DNA of 21,938 nucleotides from Bdellovibrionales bacterium (GTDB lineage Bacteria; Bdellovibrionota_G; JALEGL01; JAGRAY01): assembly GCA_020434375.1 (NCBI GenBank), contig JAGRAY010000012.1, positions 1 through 21,938 of the forward strand. The letters run 5' to 3'. How positions within the stretch are numbered: position 1 is the stretch's first letter; each line of letters opens with the position of its first letter. The position numbers and the translations under genes are program-made. The notes beneath the pieces are model-generated. The model ran no database searches, was not told the origin of the DNA, and saw only the letters and a list, made by a program, of their open reading frames with translations. Shown here one piece after another: positions 15,474 through 21,938 of the stretch.

Positions 15474-15496
15474 GCGACATCTCTGGTGCGACATCT
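15474..15496. repeat. Direct repeat GCGACATCT x2, possible operator
   Basis: The 9-mer GCGACATCT occurs at 15474-15482 and again at 15488-15496, 14 bp apart. It lies in the 247-bp divergent gap between the PilZ/acyltransferase operon and the methyltransferase gene. A third copy is at 18441-18449 in another intergenic gap. The left copy is also framed by CCAG and CTGG. It could be a regulator binding site; chance is not excluded. Confidence 0.35.
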
Positions 15497-15562
15497 GGAT
15501 TTTAGTAGTTCAAATTCGGTCATTTGTAATAGCCCTAGGGTATATTTCGCGCATATGCAACG

Positions 15563-15587
15563 ATTTTTTGACAGCTATTTTTTGACA
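15563..15587 (+). repeat. Tandem ATTTTTTGACA x2 at the methyltransferase promoter
   Basis: The 11-mer ATTTTTTGACA is present at 15563-15573 and 15577-15587, a 14-bp offset. Each copy carries a perfect TTGACA. The duplication supplies two alternative -35 boxes or a regulator site. Confidence 0.45.
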
Positions 15588-15596
15588 CTTCTTAAT
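15568..15596 (+). promoter_or_regulatory. Promoter of the ICMT-like methyltransferase gene
   Basis: TTGACA (15568-15573), a 17-bp spacer and CTTAAT (15591-15596, four of six) form the best pair. The start would lie near 15603, close to the GGAG at 15602-15605. The second TTGACA at 15582 has no good -10 compatible with that ribosome site. Confidence 0.45.
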
Positions 15597-15613
15597 GATA
15601 TGGAGATATACCT

Positions 15614-16258
15614 ATGATGGACAAAATGAAGTTGACCCAGACTTTGATACTTGTTTTTCTGGTTTTTGGAATTCCTTCCTTTTTAGCACAGAGTCATCAA
15701 TCTCTTTGGCCAGTTGCATGGGTTGCGTGCTTTGGATTTTTACTCAATATAACGGGACCAAAAATGGATCTATTGGCAGGATTCAAAAAAACTCGAACCG
15801 ATGGTCTGAGCATGCTCATTATTGTTTTTGCCGGTATCTTGGGTTTCTTGATTCCGACGATTGACTATCTATTTTTTCGACAGTCTTTTACGGCAGACAT
15901 TAGCTTTTTCATAGGAAGTAGCTTAGCAGTATTCGGATTGGTTTTTCGCATTTATTCAATACGTGTTTTGGGTCGATTTTTTACTGCTAGGGTTGAAATT
16001 AAAAATGATCATGAACTCATTCGAACAGGGCCCTATCGCATGATAAGGCACCCAAGCTATCTTGGTGCTTGGATCATGTATTTAGGAACCAGCATCATTC
16101 TTCAAAGCCTCGTCGGATTCATATTTTGCGCGGTGAGTTTCTTTCTGGCTTACAGCTATCGGACAAAAATTGAAGAACAGTCGTTGGGCGAGCAACTAGG
16201 ATCTGCATACACGGCTTACCAAAGCGAAACCTGGAAAATGATTCCCTATGTGTTTTGA
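15614..16258 (+). CDS. ICMT/PEMT-family integral membrane methyltransferase
   Basis: 214 aa, almost entirely hydrophobic with about five membrane segments (roughly 8-25, 31-47, 65-86, 96-115, and a hairpin at 150-180). The catalytic signature GPYRMIRHPSYLG (139-151) and the later YRTKIEEQSLGEQLGSAYTAY with Glu187-Glu188 are those of isoprenylcysteine carboxyl methyltransferase and phospholipid methyltransferase relatives, which bind S-adenosylmethionine at the membrane face. Bacterial members act on varied lipid or small substrates; the substrate here is unknown. GGAG (15602-15605) sits eight bases before the ATG. The gene is divergent from the PilZ/acyltransferase operon and followed by a GC-rich structured gap, so it is probably monocistronic. 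Confidence 0.85.
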   Translation: MMDKMKLTQTLILVFLVFGIPSFLAQSHQSLWPVAWVACFGFLLNITGPKMDLLAGFKKTRTDGLSMLIIVFAGILGFLIPTIDYLFFRQSFTADISFFIGSSLAVFGLVFRIYSIRVLGRFFTARVEIKNDHELIRTGPYRMIRHPSYLGAWIMYLGTSIILQSLVGFIFCAVSFFLAYSYRTKIEEQSLGEQLGSAYTAYQSETWKMIPYVF

Positions 16259-16278
16259 ATGAATTTCTCCAGACTATT

Positions 16279-16480
16279 GGCCGGACTATTTACTTTTGTG
16301 CCTTCGCCGGCCGACGTGTTCTCTTTGTAATTGCCGCTCGGAGTACCTTTTGGAGAAATTTCCAACCGCGAAGCGGTTTGAGAGGATTGGCTCCAGAAGT
16401 TTTGGCTCTGGAGGAGATAACGCGAGCCTCTCTGACTGTAGCACAGATATGACGTAAAAAAACTGCTTCGTGCGGCCGCA
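16279..16480. other. GC-rich, hairpin-dense intergenic block, possible structured RNA
   Basis: Between the methyltransferase stop and the hydrolase promoter the sequence becomes GC-rich and stop-poor on both strands and contains several inverted repeats. These are GGCCGG/CCGGCC (16279-16284, 16307-16312), AACCGC/GCGGTT with a 3-nt loop (16364-16378), and CTCCAGA/TCTGGAG (16391-16397, 16407-16413) nested inside GAGAGG/CCTCTC (16380-16385, 16427-16432), plus the 10-bp palindrome TGCGGCCGCA (16471-16480). No translated frame resembles a protein. A small RNA on either strand or an intergenic repeat element would fit. It matches no SRP, tmRNA or 6S motif I know. Confidence 0.4.
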
Positions 16481-16510
16481 AAACCGCGACGGACCAACAC
16501 TAAGTTCTTC

Positions 16511-16538
16511 TTGACATAGCATGTTACTTGACGATAAC
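16511..16538 (+). promoter_or_regulatory. Promoter of the secreted hydrolase gene
   Basis: A perfect TTGACA (16511-16516), a 16-bp spacer and GATAAC (16533-16538, four of six) point into the hydrolase gene. The start near 16545 leaves a leader of only about six bases before the ATG at 16551, which also lacks a Shine-Dalgarno sequence. This rules against the in-frame ATG at 16521, which lies inside the promoter. Confidence 0.5.
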
Positions 16539-16550
16539 AAATGTCTCACT

Positions 16551-17543
16551 ATGTCAAAATTATTATATGCTTTTGTAGTTGTGTTGAGTTGGTCGGGGTT
16601 TGCACAGGAACTGTATCCTTGGAAGACAGTGAAACGTGGAAATTTTACGAAAAAGATTTACCAACAAAAAGGTTTCGACGACGTCCTAGTCATTCAAGGA
16701 CCCGACACAAATAATGACGCCCCCATCTTGATTTTTTTAAAGGGATTCCTCCCAAGAGTTGGCTATGAGGGATACAACAGATTGATTTATGATACGGCAA
16801 AAATGGGAGCCATTGTGATTGTACCCATTTATCAACCCGATCGCTATTATGGTTTTAGTGACATAACGAAATCTGCACGCCTAGAAGGCAACTATAATAC
16901 TCAGTCCATTTCCCGAAGCATCGAAAAGTCCATTGTGCATATTTTACAGAAAATAAATTCTTCAAATAGAAAAATTTATCTCTACGGTCATTCGATGGGA
17001 GCCTTAATTGCTATTCCATTCATGAAAACAAATATAGGCCAACAAGTGTCAGGGTATATTTTAGATGCTGTACCTGAACCGACATTCAGCGGAAACCAAT
17101 ACAACTACGAACAAGATACGGTTCAAGTAAGTGTTCCCGTAACCTTTACTCACTACGAACTGGACAATAGGTTTTGCGATTCAACAATAGACGCTTACCA
17201 CTTTGTGAATGCACCGTTTAAGCAGTACATAGAAATTCGTGGGAATAATTCCAATCACTTTTCGCCCATGACGAACAATCCGGCAAGCCAAAGAAAACCT
17301 AGTGCATATCAAAACCTAGTTTTACCTGAAGTCAAAAAAATCCACGGCTATTCGCCAGAAATTAAGGATAACGTTGTTGATCAATATAGTACTCGCACAC
17401 TTATTCCAGCACTCCTCTTTAGTCAATCAGATCGAAGTGAGTTTACTCATGCTAAAGATTATATTTATGGAACTAATCGAGAACTCTTATTCAACGATAA
17501 GCTTTTAAGAGAAGTTATTGAATCTGAAGGCACCACACCCTAA
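16551..17543 (+). CDS. Secreted alpha/beta-hydrolase
   Basis: 330 aa from this start. Residues 1-19 form a Sec signal peptide (MSKLLYAFVVVLSWSGFAQ), cleaved near residue 19. The mature protein has an alpha/beta-hydrolase core: ILIFLKGFL with a likely oxyanion turn, then the nucleophile elbow GHSMG (146-150, Ser148) after KIYLY, and a late NSNHFSPM that could supply the catalytic His; Asp172 or a later acid completes the triad. The fold suggests an esterase, lipase or dienelactone-hydrolase-like enzyme acting in the periplasm or outside; the substrate is unknown. The start at 16551 gives the cleanest signal peptide and agrees with the promoter. It is followed by a 117-bp gap and the SDR gene on the same strand. 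Confidence 0.8.
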   Translation: MSKLLYAFVVVLSWSGFAQELYPWKTVKRGNFTKKIYQQKGFDDVLVIQGPDTNNDAPILIFLKGFLPRVGYEGYNRLIYDTAKMGAIVIVPIYQPDRYYGFSDITKSARLEGNYNTQSISRSIEKSIVHILQKINSSNRKIYLYGHSMGALIAIPFMKTNIGQQVSGYILDAVPEPTFSGNQYNYEQDTVQVSVPVTFTHYELDNRFCDSTIDAYHFVNAPFKQYIEIRGNNSNHFSPMTNNPASQRKPSAYQNLVLPEVKKIHGYSPEIKDNVVDQYSTRTLIPALLFSQSDRSEFTHAKDYIYGTNRELLFNDKLLREVIESEGTTP

Positions 17544-17646
17544 CAATACTGTTTCTCTTCAGTGAGTGCGTCGTTGCTTGGCAATTTTCAGGCAACACGG
17601 TGGATAGTGCTATTAGTCTTACCTCATCATCGATGCATCTTTATGT

Positions 17647-17652
17647 TATAGT
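17647..17652 (+). promoter_or_regulatory. -10 element placing the SDR transcript start at its ATG
   Basis: TATAGT (17647-17652, five of six) ends eight bases before the SDR ATG at 17661. The expected start is 17659-17661, so the transcript would be leaderless; there is no ribosome site. The -35 at correct spacing, TCATCA (17624-17629), is poor. Confidence 0.4.
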
Positions 17653-17660
17653 AACTTCAC

Positions 17661-18410
17661 ATGAGTACAGTAGGTGTTGTTACAGGAGGTTCATTTGGTA
17701 TTGGTCGAGCTATTGTCTCTCATTTGAATCTTCAAGGTGTTTTTACTTTTAATTTAGATAAAACGAAACTTGAGACCGATGTGCCAAATACTCTTGGCTC
17801 GACGATCCTTTGCGATATTAAAAACAGCGACGCGATTGATCACGCTTTTGAGGTGATTAAGAAGCAGACAAGCACAATTGATTATCTTGTGCTTAATGCA
17901 GGCGTTCATGAGTATGCCGTGGCTGATGAAATTGAAGACGCTCATTTTGAGCATCTTTTGAGTACTAATTTGAAAGGAAATCTTTTGGTGCTCAAGAAAG
18001 TACTCCCTTTCATGAAAGCAAAGCTGGCAGGTAGTATTGTGATCATGGGATCGGATCAATCGTTGATTGCCAAAAAGCGAAGCACGATCTATGGGGTAAC
18101 AAAAGCGGCCCTGGCTCATTTAGCGAAAAGTACTGCACTTGATTACGCACCCTACAACGTACGAGCAAATTGCGTATGCCCCGGGGCTATCGATACTGAA
18201 CTTTGCCAGGCAGCTATTCAAAAAACTGCAGACCTACTCTACGAAGGGCGAACTGAAAAAGTGATAAAGGCTATTCAAAATTCAACGCCTTTAAATCGGC
18301 TTGGTAAGCCCGAAGAAGTGGCTGAGTTAGTTGGATTCTTACTTTCAAATAAGAGCAGCTATATTACCGGGGCCGTGATTCCTATCGATGGCGGCTATAC
18401 AATTCAATAG
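17661..18410 (+). CDS. SDR family oxidoreductase
   Basis: 249 aa, the standard length for a classical short-chain dehydrogenase/reductase. The cofactor motif TGGSFGIG (8-15), the NAG motif (79-81), catalytic Ser131 and the YGVTK active-site pair Tyr144/Lys148 are all present. They are followed by CPGAIDTEL and the C-terminal SSYITGAVIPIDGGYT typical of the FabG-like branch. It should catalyse NAD(P)-dependent oxidation or reduction of a hydroxyl or keto group in the cytosol. The substrate cannot be told from sequence, and no fatty-acid or polyketide genes adjoin it. Which coenzyme it uses is also open. It appears monocistronic with a leaderless-type start, and a 158-bp gap follows. Confidence 0.92.
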   Translation: MSTVGVVTGGSFGIGRAIVSHLNLQGVFTFNLDKTKLETDVPNTLGSTILCDIKNSDAIDHAFEVIKKQTSTIDYLVLNAGVHEYAVADEIEDAHFEHLLSTNLKGNLLVLKKVLPFMKAKLAGSIVIMGSDQSLIAKKRSTIYGVTKAALAHLAKSTALDYAPYNVRANCVCPGAIDTELCQAAIQKTADLLYEGRTEKVIKAIQNSTPLNRLGKPEEVAELVGFLLSNKSSYITGAVIPIDGGYTIQ

Positions 18411-18440
18411 TTCTAGCAAACGAACCATTTGTGGTGCAAT

Positions 18441-18449
18441 GCGACATCT
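18441..18449. repeat. Third GCGACATCT copy upstream of the secreted GESH protein
   Basis: This 9-mer is identical to the two copies at 15474 and 15488 and again lies in an intergenic region, about 120 bp before the next gene. All three copies have the same orientation. Confidence 0.3.
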
Positions 18450-18568
18450 ATATCTCATTTAAATCTAATTAACCTTCATTATATCAACGGCTTGAGTCCT
18501 ATGCCCATGGTCTCCCACTTGCAATTATGCAATAGGATGGGTATTTCGTGATATTGCGTAGAGGGTTA

Positions 18569-19585
18569 ATGATAAAGATTCGAAATAATTTTGCACTGGT
18601 TTGTTTGCTTGCTTTTGGCTTAGATGCTTTCGCTCAGGATCAATCTTCGTGGCATCGTCGCGTAGAAAATAGTAAAAATGCGTCTTATTCAGGTGCAGAG
18701 GCTTTTTGCGGCGCTTTGCCAAAGCAACAAAGAGAAACTTGCCTGAATGCTTCAAATACAAACGACGATATTGATTGTCCACAAGATTTTGCAAATAGAA
18801 ATCTACCCATCATCAAAGCAATCGATTTAGAAATAAACAAGATAAATAGCACTACAAACGAAAATCACTTGCTTATTGTTTTTACAGGTGAAAGCCATGC
18901 AATCGATCATTTCTTGCACACGAAGCAAACTCAGAAAAATGTGTTCTATATTTTCCCCGATATCACAAAACCTCCGACACCATTATTTAATCGAAGTGAT
19001 GTTCAAACATTTTGCGATGATTTCATAAAGTATATTAATAGCCAGGGATGGAATACCCAAGGCGTGTACGAACTTGAATTGTGGCTTGAACACTTACGTG
19101 CACAGATGTCTTTTTCGCTTAATGACTATTACAAATATCGTGAGAGAAGGTACTTGCAATCAAAAGCTTGCGTCACAAAAAGGGGTTCAACCCCGGTTGA
19201 TAAATCTACTACACCCGATGTATTCATTGTTTCAGATATTCATAGTTACGAAAATACAGGTCATATTGACCTTCTTCCAACTGTAGACGAGTTAGTGGAT
19301 CTTTTTGATAACGATAACTCTATTGTTGTTCATATTCTTTTCGAAGGGATACCTAATAATCTTTTAAATGAAAATCCTGTGAACGTATTAAACGCTATGA
19401 ATGTAACTACCGACGATCTTAATAACTATATTAATAGGTATAAATTCACGGAAGCAATTCTAGAGCCTTCTCAATCGTTACGGCCATCGATTATTGTATT
19501 TCAACGAAGAATTCAGGATTATATATACCAAGGGATAACTGTAAAACTCGTCGGCCCGTTATTGACGTCTCCTGACACAAAGTAA
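18569..19585 (+). CDS. Secreted protein with GESH motif, possible TIKI/ChaN/EreA-fold member
   Basis: 338 aa. Residues 1-22 are a Sec signal peptide (hydrophobic LVCLLAFGL, cleavage after AFA). The mature part begins Gln-Asp-Gln and contains several cysteines (47, 58, 70 and later ones) that suit disulfides outside the cytosol. LLIVFTGESHAIDHF (GESH 107-110) and later VVHILFEGIP recall the GE-H and E-G pairs of the TIKI/TraB, ChaN and EreA superfamily of metal-dependent or haem-linked hydrolases. This is a weak match by eye. I chose ATG 18569 with GAGGG just upstream; a GTG at 18548 adds seven residues and also has a fair ribosome site. The gene converges on the Rhs gene with 15 bp between the stops. 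Confidence 0.62.
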   Translation: MIKIRNNFALVCLLAFGLDAFAQDQSSWHRRVENSKNASYSGAEAFCGALPKQQRETCLNASNTNDDIDCPQDFANRNLPIIKAIDLEINKINSTTNENHLLIVFTGESHAIDHFLHTKQTQKNVFYIFPDITKPPTPLFNRSDVQTFCDDFIKYINSQGWNTQGVYELELWLEHLRAQMSFSLNDYYKYRERRYLQSKACVTKRGSTPVDKSTTPDVFIVSDIHSYENTGHIDLLPTVDELVDLFDNDNSIVVHILFEGIPNNLLNENPVNVLNAMNVTTDDLNNYINRYKFTEAILEPSQSLRPSIIVFQRRIQDYIYQGITVKLVGPLLTSPDTK

Positions 19586-19600
19586 GTCGCTACCCCGCAT

Positions 19601-21938
19601 TTATTGACGACCAGAATTAAATTCGGGGTAATTGTCTGGAACTGTCCACCTTTGCTGTTGGAAAATCTCTGAACCGTCACCATAAACTTGGAACAGCTTT
19701 TGAAAACCAGGCCCATTCGGTAAGATTGAATCATTTGTTTTCATACCAGCAGAAGGCAAAGCATCTTTCGGAAAGATGCTTAAATAACTTGTTGCCGAAG
19801 CTGATGGATTGAGTTTAGTTTGTTGAGTGGTCGAAGGATTTATGATGTTAGGTGTTCGAGACAATCTATCCCCGCCTCCTAAATGAATGCCATAATCTTG
19901 TAGATTAATAAGCGTTCGATCACCAATGTACTCGCCGATGCCCATAAACGTATCTTGTTCTGGATATCTTTGACCATGTTTAATAAGATTTACGGTTTGC
20001 CTAAGCTCTTTGGAAGATACGACCGTTAATGTTTGTTTCACTTGAGTTGGCAGAAGGCTATTGAGTCGTTTTTGTCCCTTTTTCCCGCCTACAAGAAATA
20101 GATCAGCTAGAGCACCAGTTTCATCGTTATTTAAACTTGGTGATGCATAGTATAATCTAAGTTTACCTGCGTTATCAGGTGCGATCTCTAGTTGCCTTGT
20201 GTCAGCCGGCATAAAATAAGTCTCTACAGTCGTTTCAAGACCCACACGTGCGGGAGCACGCTCCCACATATAACTACTGACATTTTTACCCACTTGCTTA
20301 AAAGCCTCCACAGTGGCTTTAAGTGCGCAAAATGGTGGGCACGGGAAAAGGCCCGTAGGGTCAGTAACAGCGACTGGGTTATTATTGGCATAGGCATAGG
20401 CAGAAAGTGCCGGATTGGCTTGAGCCAAAGGATCGGGGCGAAGAAAGAGACCTAAGGTAGGGTCATAATAACGCTGATTCGCGTAGTCAAGAGCCGTAGG
20501 AAGTTCATCGTGGCGTTCGTAACCTGTGAACGATTGAGAAATTTTGAGTTGCTGGGAATCAAATGTTTCCTCGGCAATTTCTTCTCCAAAAGGATAGTAC
20601 CCCGAAGTTTTTAAAATATCTCTGGATTCATGTATTGCGACTCGCGGTGAGCCAAGATGATCATGAATAAAGTAAGTCATTCCTTGACGCCCCAAATCGC
20701 TACCACTAGGAATATTAATGGCAGTGTTTCCTAAAATATGCTTTTGCAGAACACTGTTTTTATATTCTGCAATGGGAGTGCCCCCCATGACGACGGTAAA
20801 TAGAATTTTTTCAGGTGATACGTTGTTACCATTCACTACATAGTGTTGAGTTCTTACCCTTTGACCATCGTGATTGTAGTCAAAACGCAATTCTTTGGTT
20901 GCGCTATGAATACGAGTGATACGCTGAGAAGGTGAATAATCAATTTGAGCATTATTTCCCCAACGAGAATCATATACAAGGTTTCCTGAAGCGTCGTAAC
21001 TAAAAGTTGCCGCTTGCCTACCTGAAATCGTGTTGAGCCGGCGCTGGTTATCGTAATAATAATTAGTATAAGGATCATTGGCTCCATTATTTTGATACAT
21101 TTGGCGTATGGATCCCACTTGGTTGTAGACTGCATTCATAAGCGTTCCCTGAGAAGTCCACGACGTGCCCGAATTTGTATATAAATTAACGGAAGCCAAA
21201 AAATCTCTAGGATTGTAGCGAAAGGTTTGTGCCTTCATTTCGTGCCCGATCGTCTTTTGATGAATCCAGGAAGGCGTTGCATCTTTCCTCGTCGAAACGT
21301 TACCAATAGAATTGTCGTATCCAAATTCCATACCGATGGTATCTCCACCAACCGAAGCACTCACAGAGTACGGTGAATTAATTGAACTCAGACGATTCCA
21401 GGCATCGTAGGAATAATCCGTCACCTGAAGAGGGGGTATTAATTTTGGCATAAGTGTCTTGGTGGTGAGACGATCAAGATCGTCATAAGCCCAAGAAACA
21501 AAATTTGCGCCAGACTTGCTCACTTGCCTAAGCCTCATGGCATCGTCGTAATCGTAGCTCAACGATAGGGCATCGCTCGCACCAGCTTGGTAAGACATAT
21601 CTAGGAGCGTTCCTAGGTGATCAAAAGACCACTGAGCTTTTTTAGTGGAGAGTCCTGAAAGAGAAACGCTTTGTTCAATGGTTTGGCCAAGCGCATTGTA
21701 CCCGAACACCTCCGTCCCCGCGCCATGAATCACTCGAGTTAAGCGGTTTTGTCCAAATTGTGTATTGTTGATAGGCACGCTACTTGGGTAGGTATCAAAA
21801 AAATATTGAGTCGCAAGAGATCCATTTTCATAAACTTTTGTTTTGCGACCGAATTCATCGTAACTAAAAGTAAGTGTGTCTTGGTTGGCAAACTGCTTTG
21901 ACAGTACTTCACCAGCTAGATTGTATGTTAGGTCAGAC
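19601..21938 (-). CDS. Rhs/YD-repeat protein, 3' part, with unrecognised C-terminal domain
   Basis: An open frame of 778 codons runs from the window edge to TAA at 19601; an internal GTG at 21778 is not the true start because the frame continues upstream with YD repeats. Repeats such as YNALGQ, YDDLDRL, YDAWNRL, YNPRDFL and YDASGNLVYD build the beta-shell that encloses a toxin. The core ends with HDHLGSPR, YYPFGE, GYERHDE, YYDPTLGLFLRPDPL and AYANNNPVAVTDPTG. Roughly 250 residues follow this (about 20350 down to 19601) and are unlike any toxin domain I recognise. In polymorphic toxins this part is released and acts on a rival cell or host. No same-strand gene follows that could be its immunity protein, because a secreted protein converges here. 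The rest of the gene lies outside the window. Confidence 0.9.
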   Translation of the reverse strand, partial: SDLTYNLAGEVLSKQFANQDTLTFSYDEFGRKTKVYENGSLATQYFFDTYPSSVPINNTQFGQNRLTRVIHGAGTEVFGYNALGQTIEQSVSLSGLSTKKAQWSFDHLGTLLDMSYQAGASDALSLSYDYDDAMRLRQVSKSGANFVSWAYDDLDRLTTKTLMPKLIPPLQVTDYSYDAWNRLSSINSPYSVSASVGGDTIGMEFGYDNSIGNVSTRKDATPSWIHQKTIGHEMKAQTFRYNPRDFLASVNLYTNSGTSWTSQGTLMNAVYNQVGSIRQMYQNNGANDPYTNYYYDNQRRLNTISGRQAATFSYDASGNLVYDSRWGNNAQIDYSPSQRITRIHSATKELRFDYNHDGQRVRTQHYVVNGNNVSPEKILFTVVMGGTPIAEYKNSVLQKHILGNTAINIPSGSDLGRQGMTYFIHDHLGSPRVAIHESRDILKTSGYYPFGEEIAEETFDSQQLKISQSFTGYERHDELPTALDYANQRYYDPTLGLFLRPDPLAQANPALSAYAYANNNPVAVTDPTGLFPCPPFCALKATVEAFKQVGKNVSSYMWERAPARVGLETTVETYFMPADTRQLEIAPDNAGKLRLYYASPSLNNDETGALADLFLVGGKKGQKRLNSLLPTQVKQTLTVVSSKELRQTVNLIKHGQRYPEQDTFMGIGEYIGDRTLINLQDYGIHLGGGDRLSRTPNIINPSTTQQTKLNPSASATSYLSIFPKDALPSAGMKTNDSILPNGPGFQKLFQVYGDGSEIFQQQRWTVPDNYPEFNSGRQ

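Noticed and set aside
16441..16500. Minus-strand terminator from the GCGG/CCGC stem near the T7 run
   Set aside because: The stem and the T-tract are separated by about ten bases, so it is not a standard intrinsic terminator.
16246..16549. Four overlapping ORFs of 63 to 87 aa on both strands
   Set aside because: They reflect a stop-poor GC-rich hairpin region; none has a protein-like composition or a convincing start.
17573..17596. GTTGC/GCAAC inverted repeat after the hydrolase gene as a terminator
   Set aside because: The stem is only five base pairs and no T-tract follows.
20854..21135. 93-aa ORF inside the Rhs gene
   Set aside because: Alternative frame of YD repeats; Ile/Thr-rich low-complexity translation.

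Overview
The window looks like a chromosomal segment from a moderately AT-rich Gram-negative bacterium, most likely a Bdellovibrionota (Bdellovibrio or Oligoflexia type) relative. The taxonomic call is inference. It rests on the rplU-rpmA-obgE-lipoprotein-rsfS-rlmH order, a type IV pilin tail, two large PilZ proteins, a 7TMR-DISM hybrid kinase and several Sec-exported proteins. No rRNA, tRNA, transposase or CRISPR array was seen.

Layout. (1) 2-2347: the C-terminal end of a type IV pilin-like gene (+) meets a convergent membrane-anchored PilZ protein (-). (2) 2358-5662: a housekeeping operon with a near-consensus promoter and a hairpin-bearing leader encodes L21, L27, ObgE, a small lipoprotein, RsfS and RlmH, all concerned with ribosome assembly or silencing apart from the lipoprotein. 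(3) 5712-8594 (+): a rhodanese, an HprK-related kinase, an unlisted 55-aa peptide gene, a radical SAM enzyme and a PqqD-like protein. (4) 15366-8591 (-): a convergent operon with a PilZ/acyltransferase-like protein, a two-kinase hybrid sensor, a Ser/His (SipW-type) S26 peptidase and a PF14907-type nucleotidyltransferase. (5) 15614-18410 (+): an ICMT-like membrane methyltransferase, a GC-rich hairpin-rich intergenic block, a secreted alpha/beta hydrolase and an SDR. (6) 18569-21938: a secreted protein with a GESH motif, convergent with the 3' part of an Rhs gene that carries an unrecognised C-terminal domain.

The most notable content is in regions 3 and 4. The 55-aa ORF (7055-7222) has a basic leader with YTKPKL, the YxxPxL pattern that PqqD-like recognition domains bind in several RiPP families, and a Cys-free Ala/Pro/Gly-rich tail. 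Its TGA overlaps the TTG start of the radical SAM gene. It also has its own near-consensus promoter whose predicted start falls on the ATG, so the transcript would be leaderless. With the HprK-like kinase, PqqD, the convergent nucleotidyltransferase and the S26B-type peptidase, this looks like a RiPP-type peptide modification system split between two convergent operons that share four bases at their stops. The sensor kinase is translationally coupled to the peptidase, which makes a peptide-sensing or peptide-maturation circuit plausible but unproven. No lasso cyclase, transglutaminase-like protease or ABC exporter is in the window.
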